Source: Galerina marginata
Lineage: Eukaryota; Basidiomycota; Agaricomycetes; Agaricales; Galerinaceae
DNA length: 64,000 nucleotides
NCBI GenBank assembly: GCA_023014335.1
Contig: JAECYW010000009.1
Coordinates: 1,302,001 to 1,366,000 of the forward strand
Direction of reading: 5' to 3'
Shown: positions 35,058 through 45,900 of the stretch, in pieces
Layout: each line of letters begins with the position of its first letter
How positions within the stretch are numbered: position 1 is the first letter of the stretch
The notes under the pieces: model-generated
Told to the model about the DNA's origin: nothing
Seen by the model: only the letters and a program-made list of their open reading frames with translations
Databases searched by the model: none
Position numbers and translations under genes: made by a program

Positions 35058-36692
35058 ATGGCACCCGACAACGACAACGAATCTTCTCAACACAGATTCC
35101 AACCTGACCCTAACGTTCTTTCTCAGTCCATTTCGGCTTTTCACCACGACATTCTCTACGAAATATTCCTTTGGAACGCCAACATGTTCGACGAAGACGG
35201 CGACTTGGACATGTACCAATCCGACATGTACGACCCCATGTTCGATTACGGGTACTTTCCTAATGCAATCCGCCACTCCTCCCAAGTATGTCGTGCTTGG
35301 AGGTCATGCCTCCTCAACTCGTCTGACATATGGGGCCGTCTTATCGATCTGGATGTTCTCGATCAGAAGACTGACTTTTGGAGAGACGAAATTCTAAGAA
35401 GAAGTGGGAATAGTATGCTCGCAATATCTGGATCAGTATCAGATAACAATCTCAAGGTTTATAAACCTGCAGACTTGTTTTTCTTTTCGATTCTCGACTC
35501 CCACTGGGCACGCATCCGACATCTCAGAATCAGGATTCGCAATGATGTCCCAATGGAAAAGAATTTGTGGACTCCTCTACTGCGCCCGGCTCCCAACCTC
35601 CAATCATTCCTTCTTACTCTCGACCGTGGTGTTATGAATCCGCGTTCCCCGTCCACCATACCACTGTTCTCCGACCACGCACCAATGCTATATCATTTCA
35701 CCCCCGAGTTCCTTTTTGTCAGCCTCACCACACCTTGGCTTTCCCACCTCTGTACTCTCCACTTGCCCTCACAATTTTCCGTCTCCGCAGTCCTTTCTGC
35801 GCTCTACTCCATGGATCGCCTGGAATCTCTTACAGTAGATGGCTTTTTGACAGTCAGACCTCATCACGCCTCCCCGTCCTTGCCAGACGTCATGCTCCCC
35901 CACTTAAAATGTTTAATTGTGCAAGAACGGCTAGCCCTAGGGATCCTAATCGACTTTTTGACGCACATCCACTATGCAGATGAGTGCGCCGTCAAATTTG
36001 ACGGGGTGGTCAACGAGGCGCACACAACAATACTGGACTTAGAGGCCTGTTCCACCCTTTTCCCAAGCATCCTCCAACGCTACCTTTCTACGCACACTAT
36101 CTCTTCATTTGCCTTCCGCTTCACAGGGACCATAATCAAAGTTCGGAGTAGTGATGAGCTTGATGTCAGCATTGTCTTTAATAGGCTCCCTGCAGCTTAT
36201 CACGGAGTATTTTCTTCTGTACTGTCCAGCTTCGACTTCTCTTCAGTATCATGCCTGGACCTGAGACTGGACCCACAACGCACTCTATTCCCAGCCAAAA
36301 GTCCAACAAGCTTTTCCTCATTCTCCGGTGTTACCAGCCTACATGCCGACCTTGATACCCTCGAAGCAATCTACCTTATACGTCCTAGTAACCTTGAAGG
36401 ACCTACCTGTGCTGCTTTTCCGCTCCTCCGGAAAATTGTTCTTGAGGACACCTACGACATAAACGAGGCTGATGATACAAGTTCAATTGGACGTTGTATT
36501 TATGGACGAGTGGGCAGTGGAAAGCCAACATTTGAACTCAACCTTGGGTGTGCAAGGGATTGGAGATGCGATTACTACATAGGGTCGGAGCTAGAGCATA
36601 TCACAGGCCTCCGGGTCACTTGGCAGAATGGGTCTGGTAAAAGCCTTGAGTATATTTGTGGTTCAGGGTTCCCGTGGAAGATTCTTTCTTAA
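35058..36692 (+). CDS. F-box/LRR-like protein
   Basis: 544 residues in one exon from MAPDNDNESSQ at 35058; the longer open frame upstream begins with TTG, so the ATG is preferred. The F-box at about residues 28-100 reads ISAFHHDILYEIFLW, SQVCRAWRSCLLNSSDIWG, and WGRLIDL follows. The rest is LRR-like. It is the same family as 18238-19860. Asp-rich and Tyr-rich insertions (DEDGDLDMYQSDMYD) lie inside the F-box loop and are shorter in the truncated copy at 37503. Confidence 0.8.
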   Translation: MAPDNDNESSQHRFQPDPNVLSQSISAFHHDILYEIFLWNANMFDEDGDLDMYQSDMYDPMFDYGYFPNAIRHSSQVCRAWRSCLLNSSDIWGRLIDLDVLDQKTDFWRDEILRRSGNSMLAISGSVSDNNLKVYKPADLFFFSILDSHWARIRHLRIRIRNDVPMEKNLWTPLLRPAPNLQSFLLTLDRGVMNPRSPSTIPLFSDHAPMLYHFTPEFLFVSLTTPWLSHLCTLHLPSQFSVSAVLSALYSMDRLESLTVDGFLTVRPHHASPSLPDVMLPHLKCLIVQERLALGILIDFLTHIHYADECAVKFDGVVNEAHTTILDLEACSTLFPSILQRYLSTHTISSFAFRFTGTIIKVRSSDELDVSIVFNRLPAAYHGVFSSVLSSFDFSSVSCLDLRLDPQRTLFPAKSPTSFSSFSGVTSLHADLDTLEAIYLIRPSNLEGPTCAAFPLLRKIVLEDTYDINEADDTSSIGRCIYGRVGSGKPTFELNLGCARDWRCDYYIGSELEHITGLRVTWQNGSGKSLEYICGSGFPWKILS

Positions 36693-37502
36693 CATATAGC
36701 GGAGGCCAATAGGTAGGAAAACAAAGAGTAGCAATGATATCGTAATAAATGATCCAGGTCTGTTTTCGAATGGCATTATCGTTTCGCTTTCGCTTCAACT
36801 TTTTTCTTGCCTGACAGTTCAGGCCATCGTAAAAATGTTTCTTCTGATTTTCATGATGGCAGTGTGTTCCAGATCGAAGGCTCCGTATGAACACAGAAAA
36901 TGAGACCGAGAAAATTACAAAGAACAAGCGAACATACCTTCAATGTCCACAAGTGCTTGAAGAGCCCCGTTTGACCAAGGACGTACGACTCGGAGGAGCG
37001 CTTCATTCGGGCTGCATCGGCAGCCCAAAGGAGAAACGGTCTAAAAAGTGATACGCGTATCCCTAGCGGGAACCTCCATCTCTTTCTACGTCTTTAGAGA
37101 GCTGCCCGCAAGCTGCCCGTCTGCCTTGCGTTTCTGCAGCTTTCGTCCGGCGCCAGATTCCCTCCCTGCGCCGCCGCGGCGCTATCGACCGCCAGCCTGG
37201 GTTGGAATAAGTTTATCAAGATTCAAAACGCCGTATACGTACTGACATGCAAACGTCAAGTTCTTTCTCTCGATCTTTGTTTAGTTCATCATTCTCTGTG
37301 GGCTCCGTCGTACTCGCTCTCCATATCCGTTGACTACACAAAAAGGTTTCTTGATGGACCTCAAAAGCTAATACTGGTCAACAAAGATGATCTACTCAGA
37401 AGTTCAACCCTACTCGGAACAACCAACTGACCTCGTTCTCTACACAAATCTTGCATTTCGCCTTTTGGTTTCTTCTTCTTTTAAACCGCCTCGAATAACG
37501 CT
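36693..37502. other. Duplicated F-box upstream region
   Basis: About 800 bp. The last 150 bp (TAATACTGGTCAACAAAGATG..) resembles the upstream part of the intact F-box gene (34940). No further gene is supported. Confidence 0.4.
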
Positions 37503-37748
37503 ATGTCATCCGACCACGACAACGGCCCTTCTCAAGACAGGTTGGAACCTGTCCCCAGCAATCTTACTCAGCCAATTTCGGCTTTTCACCATGACATGCT
37601 CTATGAAATATTCCTTTGGAACGCCGACATGTTCGATGACGAGTACGTGCCATATGCAATCCGCCACTCCTCTCAAGTATGTCGTGCTTGGATATCATGC
37701 CTCCTCAGCTCGCCCGACATATGGGGCCGCCTTATCGACTTGGGTTGA
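37503..37748 (+). pseudogene. Truncated duplicate of the 35058 F-box gene
   Basis: 81 codons starting MSSDHDNGPSQDRLEP. It contains the F-box ISAFHHDMLYEIFLW and CLLSSPDIWGRLIDL, then a stop. The intact gene at 35058 continues from the same WGRLIDL for 440 more residues. Upstream sequence is also shared. The break comes directly after the F-box, so the fragment would keep an F-box and lose the LRR part. It may be dead, or a short F-box-only product. Confidence 0.65.
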
Positions 37749-37865
37749 AGGCCGATGCTGCGCACGGCAAAACTCGTCCCCCGTCGACTGCGGCACTGTT
37801 ATCTAATCTAAAACACTGACGTTTTTGTCCTTACGCATATGTATCATATCTAATCTAAAACACTG

Positions 37866-38775
37866 ATGTTATTTAATGAGCCGGCAAACAATGACGCTTA
37901 TGTGACACCATCTCCTTCTCCGTCCTCAATGTCGTCCGTAATTGAGAGCTGGGATCACCGTAGCTATCAAGGTCAGTGTCCACCTCTAACCAAACTTCAT
38001 TTCTCAATGCGGTTGCTTAGAGTCCCATGAATACTACATGAGATCTGGCAGCTACATCGCTCGGAAAGAGGTACTTGCGGAAACTACGTGGACCAGCCTC
38101 TTTCCCGGACACTCCATCTTATGCGACTCCGGAGGTATAGAACTCCAGATTCTGACGGTAGTTGGGATGATCAGTCAACAAGACGCCTATCTCGAGACTC
38201 ACGGAGACTATCAAAGTGGGGAAGAGCTTGACCTGTTTGCAAACGCTCATCAAAAGTTCACTTTGGTGACACCGCATGTGTATCCGCAATATTTCCAGGA
38301 GGACTTCCGTGGAGCGTACAACCATTTAAAAATATTGGAAGGCTTATCATATGAAGCCTCAAAGTTTGCAGCACCATACTTTCTCACCGAAGATGAGGAG
38401 CAAGGTCCCAGCCTGCATTTTTCCGAACGATTATTTCGCGATGTGGTTTGTGTATCATTTTTCCTTTTAGATACCGATTCTAAATCCAGCCAAAAGGAGG
38501 ATATATATGCGGTCGATATTCAAGTCACAATTGAAGAACTACAAGCGTATCCTATGCGTCAAGATTATCAGCGTTTGCTCCGATGTCTTGAGGGGAAATA
38601 TGGATTGGAAATGCCTTTCGGCGCGATTTTCAAGGACGGTCGCATATGCCCTCCTAACTGTCTCAACTACACACTTCCGGGGACGCTCGCAGAGATAACG
38701 TTCAGCCTATCGTCCTCGGCAAGGAATGGGATGGTCCCAAAGGTCAGCACGATCAAAATTCTATCGCCAGAATAA
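37866..38775 (+). CDS. Hypothetical protein, two exons
   Basis: The start MLFNEPANNDAYVTPS at 37866 splices over an intron (from about 37971) to ESHEYYMRSGSYIARKEVL. Together they give about 280 residues ending STIKILSPE. The frame is open and has an Asp/Glu-rich middle, but I recognise no family. The downstream partner at 39167 is on the opposite strand. Confidence 0.5.
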
Positions 38776-39166
38776 GTTATACAGAGAACATTTGGTTCTA
38801 CGTAATATGAAAATTCTGTCTTCCTTTCAAATCGAAAAATTAGACCGCTGTTTCATGCGCAAACCATTGTGGTACAGGAATAATCATTTGCTTCCCTACG
38901 TAGCTATACACCCTCAGACTAAGTTAACGACAGACAGATAGATTATGCAAGAGTGCCGTCTGTGAGGATCCTGAAAAAAATCTTCGTTAGAGATGGCACA
39001 TTCAGTATCGGTATCATACCTTCGGAGTATGTTACCAATAACCTCATTATCGTCCGAGTTCATGTTTCGCAGCAGGTTATCTTCGCTTTTAACAATGAGC
39101 ATATTGCCTATCCAAGGATATGCGACTCCTATGAGCCTAGCGATAAGTTTGTTTTTCGGAAGATTG

Positions 39167-39646
39167 TCATGCACCTCCTGGTTTATCGTTAGGACTAGAG
39201 TCAAAATCGTTTGAGGAGATGGATTCATACCTGATTGTAATAAATGAAGGTATAATACACGGTAGTGATCACATTGAATTCACACTGTTGATGGGCATAA
39301 GTGTACCTGTCTGCGCTGAGGTCGACGAATGAGGATCCGGTAGGTCCAAGCTTTGGAAGCCAGAGGAAAACATCGAGATCGTTGACAGACGCCACCTCTG
39401 CCACGCAAGTGACTCCCGCGAGCAATGGCACATCAACAAAGTGAATATTTTCGGCATGCACTCCTAATAAAGCGCATTTCCGGCAATTTGTCGAAGTCTA
39501 CGACCGTTTAGTGCGGGAACAAAGATGTATTTTAGCTTACTTACAAGAGGAAAAAGACCGTGCAATGTCCGCTCCAGCACTGTAATAAGTTCGTCGTTCA
39601 ATGTGTCCATGTCGTACAAGAGAAAAAAAGTAGTTATGAAACTCAA
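39167..39646 (-). CDS. Small hypothetical protein, three exons
   Basis: Pieces join in frame as MDTLNDELITVLERTLHGLFPL(V), then RVHAENIHFVDVPLLAGVTC..., then RYESISSNDFDSS, with the stop at 39167-39169. The product is about 100 residues; the start at 39646 or 39610 is not settled. Splice donors gtaagct and gtacac with matching acceptors support it. No family is recognised. Confidence 0.45.
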
Positions 39647-39846
39647 TGATTCACATTTATGCCTGGCGATCGTAGACTTATCAATAGCGTCACCTGGAAC
39701 GGTTCGTTTGATCTCAAACAGCTGCGTATGACATGTTTGAATGGTCGGCGTTCAATCTTTCAATAACCGTAATCAAAGACAGCCAAGGGAACGATGAACA
39801 TGGCATTATTCACATTTAGCCTACTACTGAATCTTATCTATTTCTG

Positions 39847-40949
39847 CTACGTTTCACTATCACTTTCGAAAGAAACCAGCGGTCTTCCAAGGCCCCTATT
39901 CGGGCAATAGTGATTGCCACAAACACTACCTTCGTGATCGTTCGCGCCTCTAAGTCGCCAGAGATAACTCCGTTTGTCGAATCCGTCCTCGTCTGCTTTC
40001 CGGTTTAACAGACTACCACCCCACTTAAATACACCCACACCACGAAGACCGAAGGTATTGCGCCATATAGCTGGACAAACATTTCCACAAGGCACGGTCA
40101 TGTCACGAGTGGAAAGATAGGTAGTCAAACCAAAATTAAATATACCCATCGGTTCGCCGTTTACCGCGTGCATTCTTGCAAGATTTTCGTCGCGTAAGAA
40201 AAGACGTGGATAGAAGCAATAGATGGTGGAGGCCGTCAAAATATTAAATGACGATGTGTGAGGACCACACAGCACGGCTGGTAGGATATTATCGCCTACA
40301 GCTTCGATAATGCGAATAACACGCATCGGTTCCTAAAAAATCAATCATTAAAAAACTCCAAAAGGACATGCATTTATAACCTACGTCCACCGATCGCAAA
40401 GTCGCAGAACGGCTAAAGGTGGGCCCAAAGTCCCACCAATGCGGTGGGCGTTCTGCATCTTGAATATATCCCGCTGCCCCTAGGAAACGTCGCCAGCGGC
40501 TCAAACCATATACACCTGTACCACGAGGAACGACGAGGTCAAAGTGCATTGGAAGAACATATTGATGCGCGGGTAGGGAAGCGGACATAATGCTACGAAC
40601 AATACCACCTGCTAGACCTGCTCGTGTGTCATAGAATAAGTTCCAGAAGTGGTCGAGCCGAGCCGTCGGTATGAATCGTAGGAGAGCAGCTTTGATTCGT
40701 TTCTTGACCACATCTAGGACTAAGATGCGAAGAGGGACAGAAGCAGAAGCCATGCCCATGAGAGCATGCCAAGACGCGTGTTCGACAATGAAAGTCAGAA
40801 GCTCCGGGATACAGTGTACTTTATAGCCGTACACGTTGTGACCTCCCGGGAGAGGAAGGGTGCAAGCCGTACCTAAAAGAAGTCAGTTTTCCACAAAACG
40901 TAGTGGCAGTACTCTACGCACTTCGTGTAAAAAGTGTTGAGGTAGACAT
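39847..40949 (-). CDS. NTase-like fold protein with N-terminal F-box-like part, member 1
   Basis: Three exons (40949-40922, 40872-about 40386, 40334-39847) give about 350 residues. The start MSTSTLFTRS is followed by IPELLTFIVEHASWHALMGMA, an F-box-like helix pair. The core has LAGGIVRSIM and HFDLVVPRG, placed as the GG-S and D-x-D motifs of the nucleotidyltransferase fold, then PHTSSFNILTASTIYCFYPRLFL. The second partner at 63004-63981 shares TSQMNFLTADHVYSIYP. I inferred NTase-like fold from this pattern. The catalytic Asp pair is incomplete (H-F-D), so it may be inactive as an enzyme. Confidence 0.5.
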
Positions 40950-41585
40950 GAAGTTTCACAAGAAAGAACCTGACGAATGAAGATCTAATGACAAACGATA
41001 TATGGTGATATCTAGTCAGAGAAAGTCAGATAGTCTCGGAAAGTTTCAGTCAAACGTTTTTACGAATTCGATCATTCACCGTTTCGTCTGCTAAAATATA
41101 GAGTGCGGGACCTGCCAACTAAAAAATTCACCGTACGGCTCTTTGTTGACAAACCAACATCGTGACAATTGCCGTTGTAAGCGCCCAACATCCAAGCGTC
41201 AAATATTTGCGGTGAACCTCCTGTACACTTGATAGTCACTTAAACCATAAATTGGAATAATCAGACTGAGCAAGCTGAGCAGGCTATTTTCTGCTAATTA
41301 TAGACACGATCGCCAGCCGATCACACTAAGACATGGTATCGTTATCTTCCCGTACCGCCTATTAGTCACTCTACCGCGTCGTGTGAATCCGCACAATTTT
41401 AATTGAAACCCGGCCTTAACCTGAGCATCGATCATCTTGGAACTCGTGGCCTTCGCCTGCGCGTCGATCATCTTAATCATATGTCGAAGTGGGCGGTTGC
41501 ATTGTGAGGACCGTGATTTTCTAATTCGGACTTGAATTGTATTTAGAGGCAGAGCAGTTTTTTCGTTCATGCCTCCTCTCTCAAT
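40950..41585. other. Intergenic stretch, no gene seen
   Basis: About 640 bp with a promoter for the divergent NTase-like and small two-exon genes. Nothing else is supported. Confidence 0.35.
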
Positions 41586-42027
41586 ATGTTTTCTAGAACC
41601 ATTGTGATTGACGCTCATGGAAAAAAATACGAGGTCGAAGTACCTGACACTATTATCAGTCTTCGACGCCATATCGCTCGAGTTTGTTCCCAGAATCTAC
41701 CGATTGACGTAGAGAGGCCTCAGAGCCTTAAGTTGCTCGTTTTCTTACCCACCCATCTTCGCCATATCTACAAGAAGGACGAGGTAAAGTCATTAATTTA
41801 TTTTTCATTTGTTCCATTCTAATCATTGCTGACAGTTGTATACGCCCGGATTTGCAGCGAAAAACAAACATCTTACATTGACAGTGGGGGAATTGACTTA
41901 CGTGGCGGTGGACCAGGTGGAGGTTAAGAGTTGGGACGAAGCTAGAGAGGTCGAATTTTTAGCTCGAGGGGCGCCTTGGTTGATTGTTCAGGAAAACTCG
42001 ATTAACGGCAAACACATTGTTAATTGA
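41586..42027 (+). CDS. Small two-exon protein, ubiquitin-like-looking N-terminus
   Basis: 129 residues. Exon 1 (41586-41783) reads MFSRTIVIDAHGKKYEVEVP and ends KKDE; a 52-nt intron follows, then LYTPGFAAKNKHLTLTVGEL to the stop at 42027. The first 60 residues (beta strand, turn, beta, then helix SLRRHIARVC) look like a beta-grasp fold, but no family match is claimed. A partly similar frame (LSLRSIRQNIRQRHIPIEG) appears near 51640 by the JmjC gene. Its place beside the Helitron 3' end makes it a candidate host or cargo gene. Confidence 0.55.
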
Positions 42028-42951
42028 CTCTGAGAGAACGAACGCTAATCAATTGTTGACCTACATAAATTTATTCACATTCGTTTGTGGGGACTTCAAT
42101 TTTGGAAAAAAAGAAAACAGTGTATTTCAATTAAGCCATGAGTGATTTCACGTTCTTTTTATTATCACGAATCTAACAGTATCTTTATTTCACTTTGGCT
42201 ATCAATAATTCTTGGCGGTTGTCGGTTGGCGACATGATAATGCCATATTCCAAAAAAAAACTATAAGCGTTATTGCTGTTGCCAAGTACTTTCGGGCATA
42301 TGGCTCCGACATTGACAGATTGTGTCTAACGTGTGTTGATCTCGGTATTTAATTATAGCTTTAAAATTATTAGCGAAGCCGGGAGTAGCCGGTCGCGGCG
42401 TCGACGCAACTGAGAGGCAAGTGTAGCAGTGCCAGCTCATCATCTTTCTCATCAAAGACGCAGTGCTGCACGTCGCCTGGGCTGTACCTCTCGTTTTCCT
42501 CCATCTACCTAGCTTGTTTTTCCCCACCATCACAGCCTTGCCTCACAAATTTTGTGATACAAATAGTTATCCGTTGTTTTATATTCTACCTAGCCTTCTA
42601 GTCTTTCTGTACCATACATGGTTTCCCAACTATCATTTCCCAATCACTTGGTTAATCTCACTTCCATAGATCGACATAAGTACGGTTTGTATACAGGTTC
42701 AAGAGCTAAGACACTTGCGTGATTTATCCCACCCACCCCCAGCTCAATCGCCCTTTTTTTCGTGTCAGCTTCGCTGAGCCAACCCAATCTCAGGCTCTTA
42801 CCCTTTCAGCAAGCTGCGTTAGACAAAGTCGGAGGGACCTGAGCCAAAATTGGGTTTGTTGACGAGGTCGGCCTAACATCACCATTATCATGCTTATGTA
42901 AGCATAATGGCTGCCCGAACTGTATAGCCACAGAGTCCTTTCGACAAATGC
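42028..42951. other. Helitron 3' flank
   Basis: About 920 bp. It has a small hairpin at 42889-42907 (ATGCTTA-TG-TAAGCAT), which might be the Helitron 3' hairpin, but the following bases do not show the CTRR end. The Helitron border is not fixed. Confidence 0.3.
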
Positions 42952-45900
42952 TCATGCACTCCTGTAGTAGATCGCCATACAACACTGGTTTCCCCCGTGG
43001 GTTGTCATATAGTTTTGACCTACATCAGTAAGAGCTCTTTCCTCTGGCTTTGCGTTTTGACCCGCCATACCGTCGTGGAACCATATATGTTGGTTTGAGT
43101 CGATGAATTTACTGGTAAAGTGGTAATTACCGTAGTAGATCGTACCCTTAAGTTTATAAGATGCATTTACGCTGTTAATATGGACGTAGGGGTCAACTAT
43201 AATGTCCTTGTGGATAATGGGGATCAAGATTATATTCGGTACATGGAAGGCGAATCGTGAATGATTCGTATAAGATACCGTTCCCTGTTTGAAACAATTT
43301 TGGCAGATCCATTTGTTCAGATCTCTGCTCATTAACTGCGCATTTATAGATTGAGGAATACCGTAAATTGGATTTTGCATCTCAATATATTCTGTCAATT
43401 TAAAGTGTTGGTACTCGCTCGCGTCGCCGCACGCATTGCACTCAACGAAAGTCCGACTAATTTCAGGTTTACCTAAAAGAACCTTTGTCAAGCGGAAAAT
43501 ATCAGTGCCATTCCTACCCGTGGTGAAATCGTCTGGATACATATGCATTACCAGGGAACGAACTTTATCTCTATTCCCCTCTGGATCATTGGCGTTTGTC
43601 GCAAAACCATTCAATAGCAGGTGCATTAATATGGACAATTTCCAGTCTTCGCTTCTTTCTATTTTTTCTTCGTTCCAAGCGTTATATAAGATAAAGTATA
43701 AAGCATCGTATGCGCAACTCCAGTTGATATCGTCCCATCGTGGACCGATGATGACGTTGTTCATAATTGTTGAGGTGGTGTTTTCTTTCTCGGTGTAGCC
43801 TTTCGATGTCGGGGCTTTCTTTGCGATTGGCTTCGATCTTGTTTCTCCCATGTTATGAGTCTTACTAGCCTTCCTTTTCTTGTTATTTTCTGTTTCAATC
43901 TTCGATTTGATGTGCTTTCGGATAACTTTTCGGCTAAGTGAATAATCCCATGTCTCATCATTTCCACGGGACGGTAGAGTATCTGAACTAGTTGCTTTGA
44001 GCGCGGGGTGTAGTTCGTTCTCTACTTCCTGGAGTTCTTTTTGGAATTTAGAAAAGTTTCTAAGTGTTGGATTCCTTAACTCTGTGAGTACTCCGTCCGG
44101 AAGTTTATTTAAGAAACGAAGTTCAGTTATTTTGTCTAAGATTTCCAGCTCACGAAATTCTTGACGTAGGTAGCCCGAGATACCACCTTGTAGTTTCCTG
44201 ATATCGACACTATCAAGCAACGCCGTTCCCTTCGCAGTCGCGCCACGCGATAGCGCTGTATAAATGGCTTGATGGCTCTTACTAAAACGAAGGTACACTG
44301 CGTTCCATTCTCTTGTTCTACCTTGAGATGCATAGTCTGTCATTGCAAAGCATGGTAGAACATTTACCTGGCAACGTTTGATGGACTGATGGTGACCATC
44401 CTGCGGCATGTTGATATCTACCGTGACTACAGTGGCGGGAATAGGTACAACATTCAACGGCAATCCTGGTATTTCTATAGGTCTTGGAGGTTTGACTAGC
44501 CTTACAAATAATGTGTTCAAGCATTCTTTCTCGCCTAACTTCTTTTCGGCGTCCCAACCGACAACAACAGCCTCTTGGCCTTTTGTGATGCAAAGCTCAA
44601 CGGCGTCGTTGTTTCTGATCATTACTGGCAATCCCACACATAACGTGAGTTTTGCGGGAACTTGTTCTCTGGAAGCAGAAGGTGGTAAGCTCCATAAACC
44701 TTCTTGCAAGGCCGGATTCAGTACATGAATAGGAGATGGATTATGTCTCGTTTCCTTTCTTCCCCGCTCATGGAAGTAGTCAATGGAGTAGAAGTCATGT
44801 AGTTCTTGTCCATGATCCTTCGCCCATCTTCTTACTCCAAGATCATTGATACGATCTTTATGTACATTCAAGGAGGTTATAATTGGAGCATTTCGAATAT
44901 TTTCATTAGAAGTTGTTGGGCCTGTGCCAGTTATCTCGATCCGTCTCGAGAGAAGAAAGTTGATGTCTTCTTTTGTGCATGCTCGATATCGTAAGTTGTA
45001 AAGTAATTGTCTAAACTTCGCGTCTTCAGCCGATTGTTCCTTCTGTCTCATATTTTCTTTTAGCATCACGACGGTTGTAAACTGGTGCCATATGGCACGC
45101 CCAAGCAAAGCTTCTTGATCTTTTGGGGAATGTCTTGGAGCCAAAAAAGCGACTGTTTTGTCATACAGCGATTTGCCTCCCACTGGAGGTAGTTGACCAA
45201 AGTCGCCTAGTAAAATGACATTAAGGCCACCAAATACTTCATCATGATTGTTTGTCACCCTGCAAAGGCGCTCACTAATCTTAAAGAGGTCGGAGCAAGA
45301 TAGCATTGACAGCTCATCTATTATGATATACTCCACTCCTGTTAATCGTTCTCTAGCATCCCTCAAATCTGATTGCTCGTCGAAGTTCCAACTTTCTCTT
45401 CCGTTATCTCTGATGCCCAATGAATAATGATATGTTGAGCCGTTTAATTGCACTGCGGCCGAACCCGTTGGGGCCATTATTAGATATCTTGCTTCTTCGC
45501 CACGTTTTTCGAAAAAATCTCGAAGCGCATGAATCAGTGTGCTCTTTCCTGTGCCACCCATACCACCTAAATGCATTTTTAGTTGCTTAGGCGCTAAAGA
45601 GGACGCGTGGTTGGTAATTATGCGGAAAGCACGATTTTGCCGTTCATTCAGGCCGGCCTTTTTCTGTGCGTCGTCCATAATCTTCTGTGCTTCGGCCGTT
45701 CGCGCTCGATAGTTTGTCGAGAAATAATCTTTGTCTAGTAGGCGTATATCTTCACGCGGTTTACCTTTGTAATTCGGAGGCAATCCGTTTAGGCGGTCTC
45801 TATGCTCCGTAGAGTTTCTTCGGCGTTTGGAAAGGAATGTGTCTCGGACAGAGCGCACAACCGACTTCCATCCGTAAGCACTAAGCCATTTAGCTGGCTG

